64,000 nucleotides of DNA from CAVPDA01 sp963702495 (GCA_963702495.1 CAVPDA010000014.1:365820-429819), one strand, 5' to 3'; positions 1 to 9,673 are shown, counted from the first letter of the stretch. Notes: generated by a model not told the origin, from the letters alone. Numbers and translations are program-made.

Positions 1-1224
1 GACGGCGAACACAACCCCGCAGATTGCGCCGGACGCCCAGACCATCTGATTGCCCAGCCGATCGAGCTGCTTTTGCATCGGCGTGTCGGGAGGGCGAGTG
101 TCTCCGACCAGCGCATGGATCGTGCCGATCTCGGTTGACGTGCCTGTGGCAACTACCGCCGCCAGTCCGCTGCCGCCGGTGACGACGGTTCCCATGTAGA
201 CCATGTTCCTGCGGTCCGCCAAAGCCATCTCGCCCCCCATCAGCGCGGCGGCGCATTTTCGAACCGGCATGCTCTCGCCGGTCAACGCTGACTCGTCCGT
301 CGTGAGCTCGCTCTCGTTCAGCAACCTGGCATCCGCGGCCACGTACATGCCCGGAGACAGCACCAGAACGTCGCCGGGAACCACCCATTCGGCCGGAACC
401 TGCACGGCAGCCGCGTCGCGCATCACCAGGGCTGTGTGAGCGGAGGTGTTGGTGAGCGCGGTGATCGTCTTCTCGGCCTGAACCTCGGTGATGAATCCGA
501 TCGCGGCATTGACAAACACGACGCCGACGATGACCACAGCGTCGGCTATTCCCCCGGTGAATATCGACAGCACTGCAGAGGCGCCGAGCAGGGCAACGGG
601 GAGGCTCGCGAACTGCCCGAGCAGTATGCTGAGACTCGACCTCGGTTCCGGGCGCGGCAAGTTGTTCAGGCCGAATCGCTGCAGTCGCCTGCCGCCCTCG
701 ACGGAGGTCAAACCGCTTTCGGCCGACGTGGCGAGTTGCCGCAGCACATCCGCGGCCCCGACCCGATGCCAGGGCGCACCGGCCTGTTCTTCCGTGCCGC
801 GGGATGCAGCTATTTTGCGCCCTGCGGATCGGTCCGCCGGCCGTTCCACCGGCCGCAACCCGCTGGCCGGTCGCCCGACTGTCGCAGCAGCCGGAGGGGT
901 GGCCCCAAGCACCCGGCGACAGATCTGCTCGACGCGGTATATCACCGCATCCATCTCATCCGGCTGTCTGAGGACGACCAACACGTGTCCGGTCAAGACG
1001 CTTCCAACCGCGTCGGCAACTGTAGGCAACTCTCCCAGTTCGGACTCGATCAGGTCTTTGAGCGCGTCGCAGCGGTACAGCCCCGCAATCTCCAGGCGCA
1101 CTCGACCGGGTGCGGCGATTCGCAGCACCGAAACTCGGGCGACAACGCTTTGTTTGGCTCCGCTATCCCTGGCCGGCGCCAACTCTGCGGCGTGCGCGGT
1201 TCGCGGGCGGATTGCGGCGTGCAT
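1..1224 (-). CDS. Cation-transporting P-type ATPase, N-terminal 408 residues (cut by window edge)
   Basis: The reverse strand is open from an ATG at 1224 to base 1 without a stop, so only the N-terminal half is present. Residues about 35-85 resemble the HMA-like domain (PGRVRLEIAGLY, then LTGHVLVV) found at the front of some heavy-metal or Ca2+/Mg2+-type pumps. A cation-ATPase N-terminal segment and two hydrophobic helices follow (LLGASAVLSIFTGGIADAVV, then VFVNAAIGF). The actuator domain ends in the dephosphorylation motif TGES at residues 315-318, inside SALTGESMPVRK. The phosphorylation motif DKTGT would lie outside the window. The family pumps cations across the inner membrane using ATP. 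The transported ion cannot be read from this half. The rightward open frames over this stretch are antisense shadows. Confidence 0.85.
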   Translation of the reverse strand, partial: MHAAIRPRTAHAAELAPARDSGAKQSVVARVSVLRIAAPGRVRLEIAGLYRCDALKDLIESELGELPTVADAVGSVLTGHVLVVLRQPDEMDAVIYRVEQICRRVLGATPPAAATVGRPASGLRPVERPADRSAGRKIAASRGTEEQAGAPWHRVGAADVLRQLATSAESGLTSVEGGRRLQRFGLNNLPRPEPRSSLSILLGQFASLPVALLGASAVLSIFTGGIADAVVIVGVVFVNAAIGFITEVQAEKTITALTNTSAHTALVMRDAAAVQVPAEWVVPGDVLVLSPGMYVAADARLLNESELTTDESALTGESMPVRKCAAALMGGEMALADRRNMVYMGTVVTGGSGLAAVVATGTSTEIGTIHALVGDTRPPDTPMQKQLDRLGNQMVWASGAICGVVFAV

Positions 1225-1383
1225 GGTGAGGTAGTACGGTCTCTGGCGCACCCGTGTCGGGTGCGGTAATCCGCCGTTACCCTACCACCGACGATCCGGG
1301 AGTTGCTTTACAGAATTGTTACAACTACGGGGGACCGGTACCGGGCCGAAGCGGGGTCGCGCCGCACCGACCGTCGCCGCCAG

Positions 1384-1866
1384 TCAGAGTGGATCGCTAC
1401 GGCGGGTGTGCGGCTGCCGCCCAGGCGCAGCCAAGCCTGATCTGCGTTGCCGCAACCAGCTTGCATAGGGCTTGTCGTAGTCGTAGATATGGGAAAGCAT
1501 CCAGGCCTCGAGTTGCCTTCGCAGTGCTGCTTTCCCCGCCCCACCGGCGACGCCGGCAGATTCGGCGATCTCGCGGCGAAACCTGGACAGTTCCTCGATC
1601 AGGCGCGCGTGATCCCGGATATGGGCGGACCAGCCCGGATACTCCATCGAGCACATTTCGACGCGTTCAGTCTCGAAGTGAGTGCGCGCGAGTTGGCGTA
1701 CGACGTCCAGCGCATACACGGCTTCGTCGATGGGGTAGGCGTTGATCAGGCGCCGGACGGCCTCCCCCACCCAATGCATCAGCGTCTGATGCTCGCTGTC
1801 CATCAAGGCATGCGCGGTGGCGGGCGTCGCGATCATGTCTCGGCCGTTTCCGTTTCGGTCACTCAT
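1384..1866 (-). CDS. Bacteriohemerythrin-type O2-binding protein
   Basis: A 160-residue protein with the complete di-iron ligand set of hemerythrins: H26 (DSEHQTL), H63 and E67 (HFETE), H82 and H86 (HIRDH), and H126 with D131 (HIYDYD). The family forms a four-helix bundle that binds O2, or sometimes NO or iron, at a non-heme di-iron centre. It is linked to O2 storage, delivery or sensing. I chose the ATG at 1866 because GAGGAAC lies just upstream. The frame stays open to 2007, but that extension is low in family character. The C-terminal ~20 residues are basic and look like a tail outside the fold. It may be cotranscribed with the small unknown gene upstream. Confidence 0.9.
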   Translation of the reverse strand: MSDRNGNGRDMIATPATAHALMDSEHQTLMHWVGEAVRRLINAYPIDEAVYALDVVRQLARTHFETERVEMCSMEYPGWSAHIRDHARLIEELSRFRREIAESAGVAGGAGKAALRRQLEAWMLSHIYDYDKPYASWLRQRRSGLAAPGRQPHTRRSDPL

Positions 1867-1955
1867 CGGTTCCTCATGCGATGTTGCCGCCATGCCTTCG
1901 GTTGCACCGAGGGGCAATACCGTTCGAGCCGGGGCACGGACGACGTAGCGGTGCG

Positions 1956-2297
1956 CTACTCCAGTGCGCCGGCACAATCGGCGTAGTCCCACGCCGTATG
2001 CCGCCATGCCGCTGCGACGGCGCGATCCCTTGCATTCCGATAGTCGGATGGCGTCACGGCGTCCGCCAGGCGACGCAGGTGGCCGATTTCCAGCTGCCCC
2101 GGCGACCCGCCCGCCAGGTGCACTCCTTTCAGGATCGCCTTGGCGTGATCGAGAAGCCGTTGGTTTCTGCGCGTCGTCAGCGCGCGCCCGGCCTCGTCTT
2201 CAACAAAGAACTCGTCGCCGAACACCTCTTGGATCAGGGACCATTCGCCGTAGCAGGTATCGTCGATCGGTACCAGGTCGTGCAGGTGTAGTCTCAT
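1956..2297 (-). CDS. Conserved-looking small hypothetical protein
   Basis: I do not recognise this 113-residue protein. The ATG at 2297 is preceded by GGAGGG at good spacing, so I prefer it to the upstream extension to 2543. The N-terminal half is acidic (DDTCYGEWSLIQEVFGDEFF) and the C-terminal half is basic and helical (LLDHAKAILKGVHLAG, RRLADAV). There is no signal peptide, membrane segment or cysteine motif. It sits 89 bases upstream of the hemerythrin gene on the same strand, so the two could share a transcript. No function is proposed. Confidence 0.55.
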   Translation of the reverse strand: MRLHLHDLVPIDDTCYGEWSLIQEVFGDEFFVEDEAGRALTTRRNQRLLDHAKAILKGVHLAGGSPGQLEIGHLRRLADAVTPSDYRNARDRAVAAAWRHTAWDYADCAGALE

Positions 2298-2660
2298 CGT
2301 CGGACCCTCCATTCCAGTTTCCGACGATTGTCCTCGGCATATGTTGCGGGGTTGAGAAACGCAGGTGACTTCCCCGTTCCTGCAGTCGCTGAAAATTCGT
2401 TTGCCGCGCGCTGTCCCGGTCCCGGATCGGCACCACGGTCGGCGCATGCCACCGATGGCTTCCCGTCGCCTTGCATTGTCCGGCCCACGCCCGACGGTGG
2501 GAACGAGGCGTGCCGGTGATCTGCGCGATGACCGCCGCGCCACGGCCCCGCTGTAGCAGGACCGTCATCAGCGATCCACCAAACTGCAACAGTCGGTGCG
2601 TAATGTCAGGTTCGCTCTCCCGCCGTACCCGAAAACCTGCCTGTTTGGGGTAACGACTCG
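2298..2660. other. Intergenic stretch, no gene recognised
   Basis: This region separates the leftward small unknown gene from the rightward methyltransferase, so it must hold divergent promoters. Short open frames on both strands are arginine/proline-rich and lack ribosome binding sites. I see no RNA gene or convincing repeat. Confidence 0.4.
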
Positions 2661-3383
2661 ATGCTTCAGCTGAATCCGTCCGACGCGCCGCAGTTCAGTC
2701 TCGACCCGACGATGCTGGGCGAGATCCTCACCCATGCCCGGCCGCTGGGGCACAGCGAGGATCCGTCGAATCTGAACCTCGGTTTCGGCTTCCTCTATTA
2801 CGGGTTGGCGCGCGCGCTGCGGCCAAGACACATCCTGGTGATCGGATCGGGCTACGGCTTCAGCGTCGTCTGCCTCGCCCTCGGCCTCAAGGACAACGCC
2901 CGCGGAGGGCTGAGCTTCGTCGACCCGTCCTATTCGGTGTTCAAGGATGGGCCGCTACGCACCGTCGGCGGTACCGGGCAGTGGGACGATCCGCAGACAG
3001 TTCGGGCGCACTTCCGCCGCTTCGGTGTCGAGCGCCACGTCACGCACTACAAGCTGAGCAGTGCGGCCTTCTTCGCCGACTACGGCGAGCGGAACCTTCC
3101 CGCCATCGATCTCGCCTTCGTCGACGGCAGCCACAGCTACGCCGATGTGCGGCACGACTTCCTCGCCGTGCTGCACCGGACGCGCCGGAACAGCTACATC
3201 CTGCTTCACGATACCAATATCTATGTCCGGGAACTGGTGCGCCACGCCGGCGTGAAGCGCTGGCTGAAGGCGATTTCGAAGGACAAGGAATCGTTCGAAG
3301 TCATCGACTTTCCGTTCGCATCCGGCGTGGCCATGGTGCGCGTGCTCCGCGACGGTCCGTGGTCCATCGCCGATCGATGGTGA
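2661..3383 (+). CDS. Class I SAM-dependent methyltransferase (Methyltransf_24-like)
   Basis: A 240-residue cytoplasmic protein with a Rossmann methyltransferase pattern. The SAM-binding motif is at residues 58-66 (ILVIGSGYG), an acidic strand end follows at LSFVDPSY, then DLAFVDGSHSYADVRHDF and LLHDTN, typical of the Methyltransf_24 group. The substrate is unknown. Its last codons overlap the start of the phosphatidylserine decarboxylase gene by 7 bases, so the two are translationally coupled. A role near membrane lipid synthesis or headgroup modification is a reasonable inference, not shown. Confidence 0.75.
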   Translation: MLQLNPSDAPQFSLDPTMLGEILTHARPLGHSEDPSNLNLGFGFLYYGLARALRPRHILVIGSGYGFSVVCLALGLKDNARGGLSFVDPSYSVFKDGPLRTVGGTGQWDDPQTVRAHFRRFGVERHVTHYKLSSAAFFADYGERNLPAIDLAFVDGSHSYADVRHDFLAVLHRTRRNSYILLHDTNIYVRELVRHAGVKRWLKAISKDKESFEVIDFPFASGVAMVRVLRDGPWSIADRW

Positions 3384-4063
3384 TCGCGGCGGCGGTCCTT
3401 TCCGCCCTGCTGGTCGCGTCCTACCTGTTCTGGCGCCACTTCTGGTTCTTTCGCGATCCGCCCCGATCGCCGCCCGCGGCGGCGGGCATCCTCAGCCCCG
3501 CTGACGGAACGGTTGTCTACGTGCGCAAGGTGGCGCCGGGCGAGGACGTGATCGTGATCAAGCAGGGTGTGCACGCAACCGTCCGGGATATCCTGCGCCA
3601 GGACGTGGACACGACACGCCTGGTGATCGGCGTGTTCATGAGCCCGTTCGACGTGCATTACAACCGCGCCCCGATCGACGGCACGATCGACTTCATTCAC
3701 CGCCATCCGGCCATCGGCGAAAATCTGCACATGGGTTCGATGCACTGGCGCGCTGTCTTCGATCTCCCGCCGCATTACGCCGACAGCGTTCATATCGTCC
3801 AGAATGAACGGACCGTCACCCACTTCGTCGGCGATTACAAGGGGGAACCCCTTTCCTGCTATGTCGTGCAGATCGGAGCGCGCACCGTCAATGGCATCGA
3901 CAGTTACTTCCGCGAGGGCGATTTCGTCGCACGCGGCGCCAAGTTCGGCATGATCCGCATTGGCTCCCAGGTGGACGTGATCGTCACCTGGCGCCCGGGA
4001 TTGAAGGTACTGGTGCAACCCGGCGAGAGGGTTCGGGCCGGTGAGACCCGGTTGATCGAGTAA
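3377..4063 (+). CDS. psd: Phosphatidylserine decarboxylase, short (archaeal/rhizobial-type) form
   Basis: The enzyme converts phosphatidylserine to phosphatidylethanolamine at the inner membrane. The 228-residue product has one N-terminal membrane segment (about residues 2-20), then the WFFRDPPR and SPADGTVVYV motifs of the family. VFMSPFDVHYNRAP follows with conserved D and H. The self-cleavage site is Gly196-Ser197 in MIRIGSQVDV, where Ser becomes the pyruvoyl cofactor after processing into beta and alpha chains. Length and the GS (not LGST) site match the short class. The ATG at 3377 overlaps the methyltransferase stop. The gene reads as intact. Confidence 0.88.
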   Translation: MVIAAAVLSALLVASYLFWRHFWFFRDPPRSPPAAAGILSPADGTVVYVRKVAPGEDVIVIKQGVHATVRDILRQDVDTTRLVIGVFMSPFDVHYNRAPIDGTIDFIHRHPAIGENLHMGSMHWRAVFDLPPHYADSVHIVQNERTVTHFVGDYKGEPLSCYVVQIGARTVNGIDSYFREGDFVARGAKFGMIRIGSQVDVIVTWRPGLKVLVQPGERVRAGETRLIE

Positions 4064-4114
4064 CTCACGTCCATCGCCCGCCCGGGAGCGTCACTCGAAC
4101 TGCGGCCGCAATGT

Positions 4115-5134
4115 TCAACGACGTTGCTTGTACAACAAGGCCCCCAGGGTCAGCGCGCCGGCCGCGACAATCAGCAGCATCACCCACGCGAAGGACGATC
4201 CAGCTTCCGTGCCCGGCAGGCCGGCGACGTTCATGCCGAAGATTCCCGATACCAGGGTCATCGGCATGAACACCACCGTGTAGATGGTCAGGACGTACAA
4301 ATTGCGCCCGGTGAATTCGGCCTCCTGCGAACCCAGTTCTTCCTGCAGAATCTTGGCCCGCTCCTGCTGGTGCTCGGCTTCGTCGATCAGATAGCCCAGA
4401 TCGTCCGCAACCCCCCGCAGCCGTTCCACGTCGGATTCCGCCAGCCATCCGGGCGCCCGCGCGGTCAGCTTCTGGATGGCAGCGCGCTGCGGACGGAAAT
4501 GGCGTCGGAGGTGGGCGCCAAGACGGCGGATGCGGCTCAATTCCTCGCGCTGACCGACTGCCTGGTCACGCAGAACTCGATCCTCCGCGTGATCCAGGTC
4601 GTCGTTCAGCCCCCCCACCAGCGCCTCGATGGCCTCCACTTGATGATCGAGCAGGAGCCCGAGCAGTTCGACCCCGCTTTTGACCTGCAAACCCGCCCGT
4701 GCTTCGGACCGGAGCCGGTCGGTGCCTCGCAACGGATGAAAGCGGGCGGTGATGATCGACCGGGGCGTAACGAATGCCCATAGCGTCGCGACCTCTCCGG
4801 GATCCACCGCGTCGCTATAGATGAAGTCGTTGATCACGACCAGCAGGCCATCTCCGACACCCTCCATGCGTTGCCGGGCCTCCCGGTCTTCCAGCACGGC
4901 CCGGGCTCCGGGCGGGACGATTCCCGAATCTGCCAGCCAGCGGCGCACGCCGGCATGGCTCGCGTTGAAGTGGAGCCACACGATCGTACCGGGAGTATTC
5001 AGCGCAGTCTGCATGTCGGCGGGCTCAAGGGGCTGCGGCGGGGTGTCTTCGCGAAAGGAGAAGCCGCAGATCAGCCCGAAGTCTGCCAACGATCGTGCTG
5101 CCTTCATGGGCAGCATCCGCGTAGGAGTGTCCAT
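4115..5134 (-). CDS. CorA/ZntB-family divalent metal transporter
   Basis: A 339-residue protein close in length to ZntB and CorA. The N-terminal part (residues 1 to about 270) is the soluble funnel domain, with long helices such as EALVGGLNDDLDHAEDRVLR. The C-terminus has two membrane helices, and the family signature GMN sits at 300-302 (FGMNVAGLPG) at the end of TM1. The family moves Mg2+, Zn2+ or related ions across the inner membrane. WLHFNASH near the N-terminus is typical of the ZntB branch, so Zn2+ transport is more likely than Mg2+. The start is uncertain: ATGs at 5134, 5116 and 5107 are all possible. The frame upstream of 5134 looks non-coding. Confidence 0.85.
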   Translation of the reverse strand: MDTPTRMLPMKAARSLADFGLICGFSFREDTPPQPLEPADMQTALNTPGTIVWLHFNASHAGVRRWLADSGIVPPGARAVLEDREARQRMEGVGDGLLVVINDFIYSDAVDPGEVATLWAFVTPRSIITARFHPLRGTDRLRSEARAGLQVKSGVELLGLLLDHQVEAIEALVGGLNDDLDHAEDRVLRDQAVGQREELSRIRRLGAHLRRHFRPQRAAIQKLTARAPGWLAESDVERLRGVADDLGYLIDEAEHQQERAKILQEELGSQEAEFTGRNLYVLTIYTVVFMPMTLVSGIFGMNVAGLPGTEAGSSFAWVMLLIVAAGALTLGALLYKQRR

Positions 5135-5351
5135 CGCCTTCAGCCGTGAGATTGACCGATCGGGGCATCGAAGCGCCGAGGATACCCGATCCCGGTTTCT
5201 GGCGTCACCGCAGCCCGCCGCGCGGCCTGAAATGCTGTCGTAACCCCGCCGCCCTACTCTGCCGCCACTGCCGCAGCCGATCCGTCGCCGGTCCGCATCG
5301 ACCGGTCGGAAGGGCATCACGGCAGCACCCCCAAGCAGAGGAGATCCCACA

Positions 5352-7556
5352 GTGAGACACGTCCCCAGCCTTTCCAGCCTATCCGCGGCACTTGCCGCGA
5401 GCCTGTGCCTTTGTGCCACGGCAGTTCATGCGGCGCCGAAGGTCGTATTGATTTCCCTCGACGGTGCCAGGCCCGACCTGGTGGAACGGTACCTGAAGGA
5501 CGGCACCCTCGACAAGCGCACCGGCCTCGGCCGGCTCAAAGCGCACGGCGTCGTGGCCGAGCAGAACGTGACCGCCACGCCCTCCGTCACCGCGGTATCT
5601 CACATCGCCATCGCCACCGGCTCGACCGCGGTGCATAACGACATCCATGCGAACACCTTCCATCCGGTCGGTGCGACCATCGGCACCAGTATCAGCGGCT
5701 TCGCCGCGCCCATCGGCGGCTATCAGATCGATCCCCTGGGCGAGAGCGCTACGCCCACCGCCGAGCCGCTCTGGGTCCAACTGCGCAATGCGGGACGGAA
5801 GGTGGTCACCGCCACCTGGCCGGGTAGCGACGGCGCAGACATCCGCATCTCCGGCGCACTGGTTCAACCGGCGACGCCGAAGCGCATCACCGACTACACG
5901 GTACCCTTCGGCGCCTTCGGCGGCCTTGGTGCACAGGGCTTCACGCTTGACGCATCGGACTTCGTGCCCGCCGAAGCAGCGCTGGTGAGCCAGCTTGCCG
6001 CCGCCGGCCGCGTTTCGTTCAGCCCGGTGCGCGTGACCGGCAGCGCAGTCGAGACGCTGTTCTGCTCGCCCAGCGCGAGCTGCGGCACGACCAATGCAGG
6101 GGGCCGCTCGCTGCGCTATGACATCAAGGTGGCGGCGCTCGACACGAGCGATGACGGTGTCGCCAACTACGACATGCTTGCGGTGTTCGACGCCGGCGTA
6201 CCGATTCCCCCGGGCCCCGTCACGCTGCCATCGACCGGTCCGGCCTACCTCGAGGCGGCCGGTCACTCGGGCAGGTTCTTCTTCGAAGGTTCGGGCAATC
6301 GGGTCGGTGCCGCCTACTTCGTCGCCAAGCTGTCGCCGGACCTTTCCGTGGTGCGCTTCGCCCGCTACGCGGCGAACTTCATCCCGCGCAATACGCCCGT
6401 GATCGCGGTGGTCGATGACATCAATGCCAACGTCGGCTTCTGGGCTCCACAGCCCGACTTCCGCATCCCCGAGCGTCTGAGTCCCGGCTTCGACGACTTC
6501 CCCGACTCCGAACTGGAAGCGATGTACCTGGACCAGATCCGGAGTTTCGTCGCCTATCAGACCCAGGTGGCGCTGCGGGCGCTGCGCCAGAACTCGGATG
6601 CCGACTTGACCATGATCTACATCGAACAGCCGGATGGCGCCGGGCACCAGTTCACCCTCACCGATCCGCGTCAGGCGACCGATCCCCTTGACCCGACCAC
6701 CATCGGCACGCCGGGCAATCCGACCGGCGCCAGCGGCCAGGACGTCGGCAGGATCGCGCGCTACGAGGGCTATCTGCGTTTTGCCTACCAGCAGGCGAAC
6801 GACGCGGTGGAAGCCATTCTGCGGGAGGTTGGCCTGAACAAGCGAGGGGAACCACAGGCGAACGTGCTGGTCGTGTCCGATCACGGCATGGCCGCCTTCC
6901 ACACCGCGGTCAGCCTGCGCAATCTGCTTTCCAACGCAGGCATCGACCTGAACCAGATTGGCATCCGGACCACCGGTCCCGCGGCTCATGTCTACGTCAA
7001 TCTGCAGGGCCGCGAGCCGGGTGGTACGGTCTCGCCCTCGGACTATCAATTGCTGGTCAGTCGCGTGGCCGGCGCGCTGCAGGCCGCCGCGGATCCCAAC
7101 GCCTTCTACAACCCGAAGGCGGCGGCGTTGTTCTCCCACGTGTGGACACGGCCGATCGGCTGCGGCAACCCGGGCTTCTGCATCGACGAGAACATCGGCC
7201 AGGATTCAGGCGACGTGTTCGCGCTCATGACGGAAGGCTACAACTTCGACGGCACCCAGGCCCCGGGCGTGGCGCGGCTGGGCGACGCTCCCTTCGCCGC
7301 CACGACCACGGTCTTCTCGGTTCCGAACTTCTACGGCGCCCATGGCCACGACTCGGAACTGGAGTCCATGAGTGCCATCCTCTACGCCGCGGGACCCGAG
7401 CTGCGCCACGGCCGCAAGGTCAAGCGGGTGCGCAACATCGACATCGCGCCGACGGTGATGAAGATCCTGGGTGTCCCGCCCGCGGCGACGGTCGACGGCA
7501 AGGCCATCAGCCGTATCCTCGACCGGCACGACAGCGGGCATCGCGACGGAGACTGA
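5352..7556 (+). CDS. Exported alkaline phosphatase-superfamily protein (nucleotide pyrophosphatase/phosphodiesterase-like)
   Basis: A 734-residue protein starting at GTG 5352 with GAGGAGA upstream. Residues 1-27 form a signal peptide (hydrophobic core AALAASLCLCATAVHA), so it is periplasmic or secreted. Metal-site motifs follow: VVLISLDGARPD (D37), TPSVTAVSHIAIATGS with a candidate nucleophile Thr near 80, VVSDHGM near 506-511, and AHGHDSELESM near 663, as in type I phosphodiesterases. About 200 residues inserted between motifs form a beta-rich region not typical of minimal NPP enzymes. The family hydrolyses phosphomono- or diesters using two Zn ions. With the PhoD-like gene downstream and the phosphonate operon beyond, the context suggests phosphorus scavenging. 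Confidence 0.8.
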   Translation: MRHVPSLSSLSAALAASLCLCATAVHAAPKVVLISLDGARPDLVERYLKDGTLDKRTGLGRLKAHGVVAEQNVTATPSVTAVSHIAIATGSTAVHNDIHANTFHPVGATIGTSISGFAAPIGGYQIDPLGESATPTAEPLWVQLRNAGRKVVTATWPGSDGADIRISGALVQPATPKRITDYTVPFGAFGGLGAQGFTLDASDFVPAEAALVSQLAAAGRVSFSPVRVTGSAVETLFCSPSASCGTTNAGGRSLRYDIKVAALDTSDDGVANYDMLAVFDAGVPIPPGPVTLPSTGPAYLEAAGHSGRFFFEGSGNRVGAAYFVAKLSPDLSVVRFARYAANFIPRNTPVIAVVDDINANVGFWAPQPDFRIPERLSPGFDDFPDSELEAMYLDQIRSFVAYQTQVALRALRQNSDADLTMIYIEQPDGAGHQFTLTDPRQATDPLDPTTIGTPGNPTGASGQDVGRIARYEGYLRFAYQQANDAVEAILREVGLNKRGEPQANVLVVSDHGMAAFHTAVSLRNLLSNAGIDLNQIGIRTTGPAAHVYVNLQGREPGGTVSPSDYQLLVSRVAGALQAAADPNAFYNPKAAALFSHVWTRPIGCGNPGFCIDENIGQDSGDVFALMTEGYNFDGTQAPGVARLGDAPFAATTTVFSVPNFYGAHGHDSELESMSAILYAAGPELRHGRKVKRVRNIDIAPTVMKILGVPPAATVDGKAISRILDRHDSGHRDGD

Positions 7557-8113
7557 GCTAGGTCACGCACAGGGGGCGCCCTCCCCCAGATGCCGCGTGT
7601 CGTCTCGCCTCCTCGTTGCAACTCGGGGCCGCCTCGGATGGGCGATTGGACCGGCCGTGTGCCTGTGATCGCGTTGGTCGGCACCCCCACGAACGCCGGC
7701 ACGACCGAAACCCGCGCCAACGCCATACACGGCTTTGTCCATGCCGGTCTGCCGGTGTTCGCCGCCATGATCCGCGGGTGCAGGAGCAGGGACTGCCTGC
7801 GCACTTCGCATTGCGGGAACTGACGCGCTCGTCCCACTCGCTTTCAAAGAGCATGCACCCCGGCGAAATGGCGGCTGGGTGTTCGAGCATCTGACCGTCC
7901 GCAGGCCAGCCCCCACCGCCCGATAACCGGGGATCGTCGCCCGATCTCGTCCTGCTCGCTGTGCCGCCGGCATCCCGTCCGCGGCCCCTGCGCGGGTGAC
8001 GATACCCGATACGATGGAGCGCACTTGCGCCCTGCCTTCGTCATGAGGCCGTCCGAAAATCGTCACGATCCGGCGCTAGTCTTTCAGGCTCCGACACCCG
8101 AAAGGAGAGACCC
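7557..8113. other. Intergenic stretch, no gene recognised
   Basis: About 560 bases between two rightward phosphatase genes. A GC-rich element GGGGG-N6-CCCCC at 7572-7587 just after the upstream stop could help end transcription, but no T-run follows. Overlapping open frames on both strands have no family resemblance. The promoter and the ribosome site AAAGGAGAG for the next gene lie at the right end. Confidence 0.4.
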
Positions 8114-9673
8114 ATGCCAGATTCCTTCAACGGCGCACGACGCCGCTTCCTCGCCGGCTCCACTGCCCTGGGCGGCGGTACCCTGCTCGGGCTTCCCGGC
8201 ATCCTCCGCGCCCAGCAGGCACCGGCAATCCTGCCATCGGATGCGGCGCGGCCATGCGCCGACTGGGGCCTGCAGATCGGTGATGTCCTGGCCGACCGCG
8301 CCATCGTCTGGAGCCGGTCCGACAGGCCGTCGCGCATGTTGGTCGAGTACGCTCGCCATGAGGGGTTGCGCAACGCCGTGCGCATCGAAGGCCCCCACGC
8401 GCTGGAGGTCAGCGACTTCACCGCCCGCCTCGACCTGACGGCCCTTCCTCCCGACGAGGAGATATTTGTGCGAGTGAGCTTCACGGAACTCGACAGCGGG
8501 CGCGCCGCCTCGGAGCCCGTCACCGGAACCTTCCGCACCGCGCCGGCGAAGCAGCGCAACATCCGCTTCCTGTGGTCCGGTGACACCGCCGGCCAGGGCT
8601 GGGGCAGCAACCCGGATTTCGGCGGCATGAAGATCTACGAGACCATGCGGCGCACGCGGCCCGACTTCTTCATCCACTGCGGTGACACCATTTATGCAGA
8701 CGGCCCATTGCTTCCCGAGGTGCGGGATGCCGCAGGCAACGTGATCTGGCGCAATGCCTTCCTCGACGCGGTGCCGGAAAAGCTCAAGGTGGCCGAGACG
8801 CTGCAGGAGTTTCGCCGCAACTATCTCTACAACATGTACGATCCCAACGTGCGCCGATTCAATGCCGAAGTGCCGCAGATATGGCAGTGGGACGACCACG
8901 AGGTGGTCAACAACTGGTCCGACAGCAAGGACCTGGCCGCCGACGTCCGCTATACGGAGAAGCGGGTGCAGACCCTGGCGGCACGCGCAGGGCGGGCTTT
9001 CCTGGAGTACGCGCCGCTGCGCTGGAACGGCCAGGACGAATCCGAACGCGTCTATCGACTGATTCCGTTCGGCCGCGATCTCGATGTATTTGTCATCGAC
9101 ATGCGCAGCTACCGCGGACCCAACAGCTTCAACCGGCAAGAGGAGCCCGGTCCGGACACGGCCCTGCTCGGTCCCACGCAGATCGCCTGGCTGAAGTCGA
9201 ACCTGCGCCGGTCACGGGCGACGTGGAAGGTCATCGCCTCCGACATGCCGCTGGGACTCGTCGTCGGGGACGGTACCGACGCCGAGGGTCGCCCCCGCTT
9301 CGAGAATATCGCCAATGGCAATGGTCCCGTGCTGGGCCGGGAATTCGAGTTGGCCGACCTGCTGGGCTTCATGAAACGCGAGCGCATCTGCAATGTCGTC
9401 TGGCTCACTGCCGACGTCCACTACTGCGCGGCGCATTTCTACGATCCGGCCCGAGCCCGCTTCCAGGACTTCGACCCCTTCTGGGAGTTCGTCTCCGGCC
9501 CGCTCAACGCCGGGAGCTTCGGCCCCAACGCTCTGGACGACACCTTCGGTCCGGGTGTGATCTTTCAGAAGGCGCCGTCGCCCGGCCAGGTCAACCTCCC
9601 GCCCAGTGCAGGCCTCCAGTTCTTCGGCCAGGTAACATCGACCACCGCAGCAAGGACATGGTGGTCGCGCTGA
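8114..9673 (+). CDS. PhoD-like alkaline phosphatase, Tat-exported; C-terminal frameshift
   Basis: The 519-residue reading has a twin-arginine signal (RRRFLAG, then a hydrophobic stretch and a cleavage region near ILRAQQ), so it would be exported folded by Tat. PhoD metallophosphatase motifs are present: FLWSGDTAGQ, HCGDTIYADGP (about 187), QWDDHEVVNNWSD (about 257) and TADVHYCAAHFYD (about 432). PhoD enzymes cleave phosphate mono- and diesters with Ca/Fe. After GLQFFGQV the frame ends in TSTTAARTWWSR. The neighbouring frame, 9634-9753, reads NIDHRSKDMVVALKD and on to GED, which looks like the proper C-terminus. A single missing base near 9631 (GGTAACATC, expected GGTCAACATC) explains this. 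The core is complete, so activity may survive. Confidence 0.85.
   Translation: MPDSFNGARRRFLAGSTALGGGTLLGLPGILRAQQAPAILPSDAARPCADWGLQIGDVLADRAIVWSRSDRPSRMLVEYARHEGLRNAVRIEGPHALEVSDFTARLDLTALPPDEEIFVRVSFTELDSGRAASEPVTGTFRTAPAKQRNIRFLWSGDTAGQGWGSNPDFGGMKIYETMRRTRPDFFIHCGDTIYADGPLLPEVRDAAGNVIWRNAFLDAVPEKLKVAETLQEFRRNYLYNMYDPNVRRFNAEVPQIWQWDDHEVVNNWSDSKDLAADVRYTEKRVQTLAARAGRAFLEYAPLRWNGQDESERVYRLIPFGRDLDVFVIDMRSYRGPNSFNRQEEPGPDTALLGPTQIAWLKSNLRRSRATWKVIASDMPLGLVVGDGTDAEGRPRFENIANGNGPVLGREFELADLLGFMKRERICNVVWLTADVHYCAAHFYDPARARFQDFDPFWEFVSGPLNAGSFGPNALDDTFGPGVIFQKAPSPGQVNLPPSAGLQFFGQVTSTTAARTWWSR

Noticed and set aside
436..1269. Rightward open frames of 250-280 codons over the left edge
   Set aside because: They are antisense to the P-type ATPase whose TGES motif reads clearly on the other strand.
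5379..7139. 586-codon leftward frame
   Set aside because: Antisense to the exported phosphodiesterase-type gene, which has signal peptide and motifs; high GC keeps the antisense frame open.
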